A stretch of 5,685 bases of DNA from Spirochaetaceae bacterium (lineage in GTDB: Bacteria; Spirochaetota; Spirochaetia; Treponematales; Treponemataceae). Position numbers and translations under genes: made by a program. The notes under the pieces are model-generated. The model was not told where the DNA came from, searched no databases, and saw only the letters and a program-made list of their open reading frames with translations. Below are positions 1 to 5,685 of the stretch, one piece after another; position 1 is the stretch's first letter, and each line of letters begins with the position of its first letter. The stretch spans positions 1-5,685 of the forward strand of contig JAITMZ010000018.1 in assembly GCA_031290725.1 (NCBI GenBank), given 5' to 3'.

Positions 1-48
1 TGAAAATATCGTAACCCGCGTGCTACCATAAGAATTTTGTTCTCTTTT

Positions 49-54
49 TATAAT
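49..54 (+). promoter_or_regulatory. Possible -10 element (TATAAT) upstream of rpoB
   Basis: A perfect TATAAT sits in the A+T-rich leader, 58 nt before the rpoB start. No recognisable -35 hexamer lies 16-18 bp upstream, and there is no extended -10 TG. It may be chance in A+T-rich DNA. If it is used, transcription would start at about 60-62, inside the left arm of the inverted repeat, so that transcript would lack most of the hairpin. Confidence 0.2.
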
Positions 55-55
55 T

Positions 56-87
56 CGGCTGTCGAAGAGTATTTTTTTCGATAGCCG
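56..87 (+). repeat. Inverted repeat / hairpin in the rpoB leader
   Basis: CGGCTGTCGAA (56-66) pairs with TTCGATAGCCG (77-87) over 11 consecutive pairs, one of them a G-U wobble (61 with 82), around a 10-nt loop (GAGTATTTTT). Two more U-G pairs (55/88 and 54/89) could extend the base. A run of five T follows at 95-99, about seven bases after the stem, which is too far for a standard intrinsic terminator. In E. coli the rplL-rpoB interval carries an attenuator and an RNase III site that lower rpoBC expression relative to the ribosomal protein genes. A similar attenuation or processing role here is inference. The gene upstream of the window is not visible. Confidence 0.5.
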
Positions 88-100
88 GGCACTATTTTTG

Positions 101-108
101 AGGGAGGT
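101..108 (+). promoter_or_regulatory. Ribosome binding site of rpoB
   Basis: The sequence AGGGAGGT contains GGAGGT, a near-complete match to the anti-Shine-Dalgarno of 16S rRNA. It ends 3 nt before the ATG at 112, a slightly short spacing. It supports the chosen rpoB start. The site lies outside the stem at 56-87, so that hairpin would not mask it directly. Confidence 0.8.
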
Positions 109-111
109 CTC

Positions 112-3100
112 ATGTTTGCGAAAACTTGGGCGATTAATCGTCGATATGTGGGCAAAAATATTCAGAATTTTATGCAGCTGCCAAATTTAATCGACATTCA
201 GTTGGCATCCTACGAGAATTTTTTGCAGGTAAACGCACTGAAAGAGAAAAGGCCGCCGGCAGCGCAGGGTTTGGAAGAGGTGTTCCGGTCGGTGTTTCCC
301 ATTGAAAGCCCCGATGGAAACATGGTTTTGGAATACGAATATTACGATTTTGACCTGTCCAGCAGCAAATTTACCGAGCTGGAGTGCAAACAGAAAGGTC
401 AAACCTATTCGGTGTCGCTGCGGGCCAGGATAAACCTGATTTTTCAGAATACCGGGGAGATTCGCCAGAAGGACATCTACCTGGGGGATATTCCTCTGAT
501 GACCGACCGGGGTACCTTCATCATTAACGGCGCGGAACGGGTGGTGGTGTCACAGATTCACCGGTCGCCGGGGGTCATTTTTGGCCACGAAAAAGGCGTG
601 TATTCCACGCGGATCATTCCGTACCGGGGGAGCTGGCTTGAATTCGAGATAGACCAGAAGAAGGAGCTGATTTTTGCCAAGGTAGACCGAAAAAAGCGTA
701 TCCTGGGGACGGTGTTTCTGCGGGCGCTGGGGATCAACACCAGGGAAGATATTATCCGCTGTTTCTATGCCGTGGAAACGGTGCCGGTGGCGGACAGCCG
801 GAAAATCCGGGACAGGCTGGTGGGCCGGGTGCTGGCCAGCGCGGTGATGATGATGAAGGGGCAGGAAACCGGCGAACAGACCAAGCTGTACCGGGCTGGT
901 GAAAAAATACATCCCCACAATGTGGACGAGCTTATCGCCCAGGGCGTGCCGGAAGTGACGGTGATTAAATTCAAGGGTGACACCCGGGAAGAGGACGAAA
1001 AGCTTGTATCTCTGGACTCCCAGATGATCATCAACTGTTTTGAACGGGAAGAAATACGGTTCTCCAGGGAAGAAAATCCTTCCTTCGACGAGCCGTCCCG
1101 GGAGGACGCCATCGCCGAGGTATACCATGTAATCATGCCGGGGGAACCCATCACGGTGGAAGCGGCGGAAAAAGACCTCACCTCCATGTTTTTTAGCAAG
1201 CAGCGCTACGACTTGGGCAGGGTGGGGCGGTACAAGCTGAATAAGAAGTTTGACCATAAGCTGGCGGATGATCTGTATACCCTGGACGTGCAGGACATCA
1301 TCGCCGCCATGAAGCATCTGATAAAGGTATATATCGGTCACGAGGTGGTGGACGACGTGGATCACCTGGGCAACCGGCGGGTTCGCTCCGTGGGAGAATT
1401 GATGACCAACCAGCTTAAAACCGCCTTCACCCGGGTGCAGCGCATCGCCCGGGAGCGGATGAGCCTGAAAGAAACGGATACCCTGAAACCCCAGGATTTG
1501 GTTTCGATAAAGCCTATTGTGTCGTCCATCAAGGAGTTTTTTGGGTCCAGCCAGTTGTCGCAGTTCATGGATCAGGTGAATCCCCTAGCGGAGCTTACCC
1601 ATAAGCGGCGTTTGAACGCGCTGGGGCCGGGGGGGCTTTCCCGGGACCGGGCGGGGTTTGAGGTGCGGGACGTGCATTATACCCACTATGGTCGGATGTG
1701 CCCCATCGAAACCCCGGAAGGGCCGAATATCGGGCTTATCGTGTCTTTGGCGATTTATACCCGGGTAAACGAATACGGCTTTCTAGAGGCGCCTTACCGC
1801 AGGATCGTGGAGGGCAGGGCCACGGATCAGGTGGATTATCTTTCCGCCATGGACGAAGACCGGCATTACATCGGCCAGGTGTCGGTGAATATGAATAGCG
1901 ACGGTTCTTTCGCCACCGATCAGATTTCCTGCCGGAAGCAGGGGGATTACACCACCCGCAGCCCCCGGGACGTGCAGTACATGGACGTGAGTCCCAAGCA
2001 GATCATCTCCGTGTCCGCCGCGCTGGTGCCCTTCCTGGAGCACGACGACGCGAACCGCGCCCTCATGGGGAGCAATATGCAGCGCCAGGCGGTGCCCCTG
2101 TTGTTCCCGGAGCCCCCCCGGGTGGGCACGGGCATGGAAGCCAAGTGCGCCTACGATTCCGGTGTGCTGGTGAAGGCAAAACGGGCCGGTGAGGTGGTGT
2201 GGGTCACTTCTGACCGGATCACCGTGAGGAGCGACGAGGACGCCAATGTGCTGGACGAGTATCCCCTGTTCAAATTCCAGCGGACCAACCAGGATACCTG
2301 TTACCACCAGCGTCCGGTGGTGGAGCAGGGTCAGCGGGTGGAAGCGGGAGCGGTCTTGGCGGACGGCCCGGCCACCTTCAACGGCGAGCTTGCCTTGGGG
2401 CGGAACATTCTGGTGGGCTTTGTGCCTTGGAACGGCTACAACTACGAAGACGCCATCCTCATTTCCGAGCGGGTGGTAAAAGAAGATATGTTTACCAGCA
2501 TCCACATCAAAGAATTTTACGTGGAAGTGCGGGAGACTAAGCTGGGGTCGGAAAAAATCACCCGGGATATTCCAAATACCAACGAAAAATCCTTGGATGA
2601 CCTGGACGGCGAGGGAATCATCCGTATCGGCGCCAAAGTGAAGGCGGGGGACATTCTGGTGGGCAAGGTGACCCCCAAGAGCGAGACCGAAACCACCCCT
2701 GAATTCCGTCTGTTGAACAGCATCTTCGGTGAGAAAGCCAAAGAGGTGCGGGACACGGCGCTGAAGGTGCCCCACGGCGTAGAAGGCACGGTGATCGACG
2801 TGCAGCGCCTGAAACGGTCCGCCGGGGACGAACTGAATCCCGGTGTGGAAGAGATGGTGAAGGTCCTCATCGCCACCAAGCGGAAACTGCGGGAGGGGGA
2901 CAAAATGGCGGGCCGGCACGGCAACAAGGGCATCGTGGCGCGGATTTTGCCGGAAGAGGATATGCCGTATATGGAAGACGGCACGTCGTTGGACATTTGT
3001 CTGAACCCGCTGGGGGTGCCTTCGCGGATGAACATCGGGCAGATTATGGAGAGTGAGCTGGGTCTGGCGGCGCAGTACCTGGACGAATGGTACGAAGCGC

Positions 3101-3642
3101 CGGTGTTTCAGTCGCCGTCCATCGGGCAGATTGAGGAACAGCTCAAACAAGCCGGATTCCAGGGGAGCTCCAAGGCGATTCTCCGGGACGGTCGAACCGG
3201 GGAGCCTTTCAAAAACGAAGTTTTTGTGGGGGTGATCTACTTTATGAAGCTCCATCACCTGGTGGACGACAAGATGCACGCCCGGTCCACCGGCCCATAC
3301 TCGCTGGTGACCCAGCAGCCCTTGGGCGGCAAGGCACAGTTCGGCGGGCAGCGGCTGGGTGAGATGGAAGTGTGGGCGCTGCAAGCCTATGGCGCTGCCA
3401 ACACGCTCCAGGAAATGCTCACCATCAAGAGCGACGACATGAACGGCCGGAGCAAAATCTACGAGTCCATTGTGAAGGGCGAGCCCTCCACCGCTGCGGG
3501 GGTGCCGGAGTCGTTCAATGTGCTGGTGCAGGAACTGCGGGGGCTGGCCCTGGATTTCAGCATCTATGACGTGAAGGGTAAACAGATACCGTTGACCGAA
3601 CGGGATGAAGAGAATATTGCCAAGGCCGGTTCTAGTTTCTAG
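112..3642 (+). CDS. rpoB: DNA-directed RNA polymerase subunit beta
   Basis: This is the complete beta subunit of core RNA polymerase (alpha2-beta-beta'-omega). It forms one pincer of the cytoplasmic transcribing enzyme and much of the RNA/DNA-hybrid pocket. Visible landmarks in order are: protrusion with a [25 protein letters not shown] motif at about residues 134-154; lobe from about 165 ([12 protein letters not shown]); rifampicin cluster I at 478-504 and cluster II around 529-543 ([14 protein letters not shown]); [10 protein letters not shown] at 772-781 with E779/D780 equivalent to E. coli E813/D814; flap tip near 863-874 ([12 protein letters not shown]), which meets sigma region 4; [10 protein letters not shown] at 931-940, with K931/K939 equivalent to catalytic-centre K1065/K1073; and C-terminal [17 protein letters not shown] at 1072-1088. 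At 1176 residues it is the short form, without the large insertions of E. coli beta (1342). The ATG is the only plausible start: a good Shine-Dalgarno precedes it and an in-frame TAG lies at 82. The only odd residue noticed is N502 in the rifampicin pocket. Closest resemblance, from memory, is treponemal RpoB. Confidence 0.98.
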   Translation: MFAKTWAINRRYVGKNIQNFMQLPNLIDIQLASYENFLQVNALKEKRPPAAQGLEEVFRSVFPIESPDGNMVLEYEYYDFDLSSSKFTELECKQKGQTYSVSLRARINLIFQNTGEIRQKDIYLGDIPLMTDRGTFIINGAERVVVSQIHRSPGVIFGHEKGVYSTRIIPYRGSWLEFEIDQKKELIFAKVDRKKRILGTVFLRALGINTREDIIRCFYAVETVPVADSRKIRDRLVGRVLASAVMMMKGQETGEQTKLYRAGEKIHPHNVDELIAQGVPEVTVIKFKGDTREEDEKLVSLDSQMIINCFEREEIRFSREENPSFDEPSREDAIAEVYHVIMPGEPITVEAAEKDLTSMFFSKQRYDLGRVGRYKLNKKFDHKLADDLYTLDVQDIIAAMKHLIKVYIGHEVVDDVDHLGNRRVRSVGELMTNQLKTAFTRVQRIARERMSLKETDTLKPQDLVSIKPIVSSIKEFFGSSQLSQFMDQVNPLAELTHKRRLNALGPGGLSRDRAGFEVRDVHYTHYGRMCPIETPEGPNIGLIVSLAIYTRVNEYGFLEAPYRRIVEGRATDQVDYLSAMDEDRHYIGQVSVNMNSDGSFATDQISCRKQGDYTTRSPRDVQYMDVSPKQIISVSAALVPFLEHDDANRALMGSNMQRQAVPLLFPEPPRVGTGMEAKCAYDSGVLVKAKRAGEVVWVTSDRITVRSDEDANVLDEYPLFKFQRTNQDTCYHQRPVVEQGQRVEAGAVLADGPATFNGELALGRNILVGFVPWNGYNYEDAILISERVVKEDMFTSIHIKEFYVEVRETKLGSEKITRDIPNTNEKSLDDLDGEGIIRIGAKVKAGDILVGKVTPKSETETTPEFRLLNSIFGEKAKEVRDTALKVPHGVEGTVIDVQRLKRSAGDELNPGVEEMVKVLIATKRKLREGDKMAGRHGNKGIVARILPEEDMPYMEDGTSLDICLNPLGVPSRMNIGQIMESELGLAAQYLDEWYEAPVFQSPSIGQIEEQLKQAGFQGSSKAILRDGRTGEPFKNEVFVGVIYFMKLHHLVDDKMHARSTGPYSLVTQQPLGGKAQFGGQRLGEMEVWALQAYGAANTLQEMLTIKSDDMNGRSKIYESIVKGEPSTAAGVPESFNVLVQELRGLALDFSIYDVKGKQIPLTERDEENIAKAGSSF
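1543..1623 (+). other. rpoB: Rifampicin cluster I of RpoB, with natural Asn at the Ser531 position
   Basis: Residues 478-504 align without gaps to E. coli beta 507-533 (offset 29). The segment reads [18 protein letters not shown] then THKRRLNAL. The usual drug-contact residues Q484, F485, D487, H497, R500 and L504 (E. coli Q513, F514, D516, H526, R529, L533) are all conserved. Cluster II residues P535, E536, N539 and I543 (E. coli P564, E565, N568, I572) are conserved too. The exception is codon 1615-1617 (AAC), which puts Asn502 where most bacteria have Ser531. V489 (E. coli N518) and A493 (E. coli S522) differ from E. coli in ways common elsewhere. Asn531 is the reported correlate of natural rifampicin resistance in Treponema and Borrelia. 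Confidence 0.93.
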
Positions 3643-3691
3643 GAAAGCGCTGATTTATCCGGCGGCGCTGCCAACAGGGAGCACCGCTTTC
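3643..3691 (+). repeat. Two alternative hairpins just after the rpoB stop
   Basis: Two stems compete for the same bases. Stem A pairs 3646-3652 with 3663-3669 (AGCGCTG with CGGCGCT, seven pairs including one G-U) around a 10-nt loop. Stem B pairs GAAAGCG (3643-3649) with CGCTTTC (3685-3691), seven perfect pairs around a 35-nt loop. They cannot form together. Neither is followed by a T-run, so neither is a convincing intrinsic terminator, as expected if rpoC is cotranscribed. Processing, mRNA stability or no role at all are all possible. Confidence 0.3.
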
Positions 3692-3730
3692 AGGATTCAG
3701 TGTTATCATACTTGGCCGCAATTTTCGTAG

Positions 3731-3745
3731 TAAGTCGTAGACTTA
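3731..3745. repeat. Perfect 15-bp dyad in the rpoB-rpoC gap
   Basis: TAAGTC-GTA-GACTTA is a perfect 6+6 inverted repeat with a 3-bp spacer, 36 bp before the rpoC start. It overlaps a 5-bp direct repeat, CGTAG, at 3726-3730 and 3736-3740. As RNA it could form a short tight hairpin; as DNA it has the shape of a small operator. No T-run follows. Function is unknown, and a 6-bp dyad in 138 bp may be chance. Confidence 0.35.
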
Positions 3746-3760
3746 GGGGAAACTTGAACT

Positions 3761-3776
3761 AAGGGAGAATGGGAAG
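3761..3776 (+). promoter_or_regulatory. Weak ribosome binding region of rpoC
   Basis: Two purine-rich candidates precede rpoC. AAGGGAG (3761-3767) is the better match but lies 13 nt from the ATG at 3781 and only 1 nt from the in-frame ATG at 3769. GGGAAG (3771-3776) is a weaker match but sits 4 nt before 3781. Neither is as good as the rpoB site. The true start is therefore set mainly by protein similarity, which favours 3781. Confidence 0.4.
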
Positions 3777-3780
3777 AAAC

Positions 3781-5685
<1,905 letters not shown>

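Larger units (their letters stand above)
3643..3780. other. rpoB-rpoC intergenic region, 138 bp
   Basis: The gap is richer in A+T than the flanking genes, at least in its right half. It holds the two alternative hairpins, the 15-bp dyad and the rpoC ribosome binding region. The best -10-like hexamer (TATCAT, 3704-3709) has no -35 partner, so no separate rpoC promoter can be supported. No tRNA or known riboswitch architecture is recognised. Confidence 0.7.

Noticed and set aside
1..14. The 3' end of rplL at the window start
   Set aside because: rplL usually precedes rpoB, but the opening bases do not encode the typical L7/L12 C-terminus in any frame I can defend.
56..99. Classical intrinsic terminator before rpoB
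   Set aside because: The T-run starts about seven bases after the stem rather than directly after it, and the site is immediately upstream of an essential gene's Shine-Dalgarno. It is kept only as a hairpin of unknown role.
550..1365. A 271-codon minus-strand open frame inside rpoB, with smaller overlapping ones
   Set aside because: It has the same His/Pro-rich shadow composition and full overlap with conserved RpoB coding sequence.
1783..3384. A 533-codon open frame on the minus strand, opposite rpoB
   Set aside because: It lies wholly inside a canonical rpoB. Its translation is rich in His, Pro, Gln and Leu with no recognisable domain, as expected from reading G+C-rich codons backwards. 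No convincing promoter or ribosome binding site was noticed.

Overview
This window holds the RNA polymerase core operon section rpoB-rpoC, both genes on the + strand. It contains a 111-bp leader, a complete rpoB (beta subunit, 1176 codons), a 138-bp intergenic region, and the first 635 codons of rpoC (beta' subunit), which runs off the right edge. Nothing else codes convincingly. The other long open frames, including ones of 533 and 271 codons on the minus strand, are shadows of these two genes.

The proteins look spirochaetal, most like Treponema and its relatives. The RpoC N-terminus (start of the type [10 protein letters not shown], followed by a motif like [20 protein letters not shown] and [15 protein letters not shown]) matches what I recall of treponemal beta'. 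RpoB is the short form without the large proteobacterial insertions. It carries Asn at the position of E. coli beta Ser531, a known spirochaete signature linked to natural rifampicin resistance. The coding DNA is fairly G+C-rich, especially at third positions, so a low-G+C Borrelia-like genome is unlikely. Genus and species cannot be fixed from this window.

Layout: 1-111 is an A+T-rich leader with an 11-bp inverted repeat (56-87), a lone -10-like hexamer and a good Shine-Dalgarno before rpoB. Positions 112-3642 are rpoB. Positions 3643-3780 are non-coding as far as can be shown. They contain two mutually exclusive weak hairpins just after the rpoB stop, a perfect 15-bp dyad (3731-3745), and two in-frame ATG codons ahead of rpoC. 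Positions 3781-5685 are the 5' part of rpoC: zinc-binding domain, clamp helices, switch/rudder region, the catalytic NADFDGDQ motif and the following funnel-side region.

The two products assemble with alpha2 and omega into core RNA polymerase. The active centre is shared between the beta' aspartate triad and the beta basic residues seen here. I found no undescribed system. The points worth a second look are two drug-relevant natural substitutions (beta N502 and beta' H84) and the possible RNA structures before each gene.
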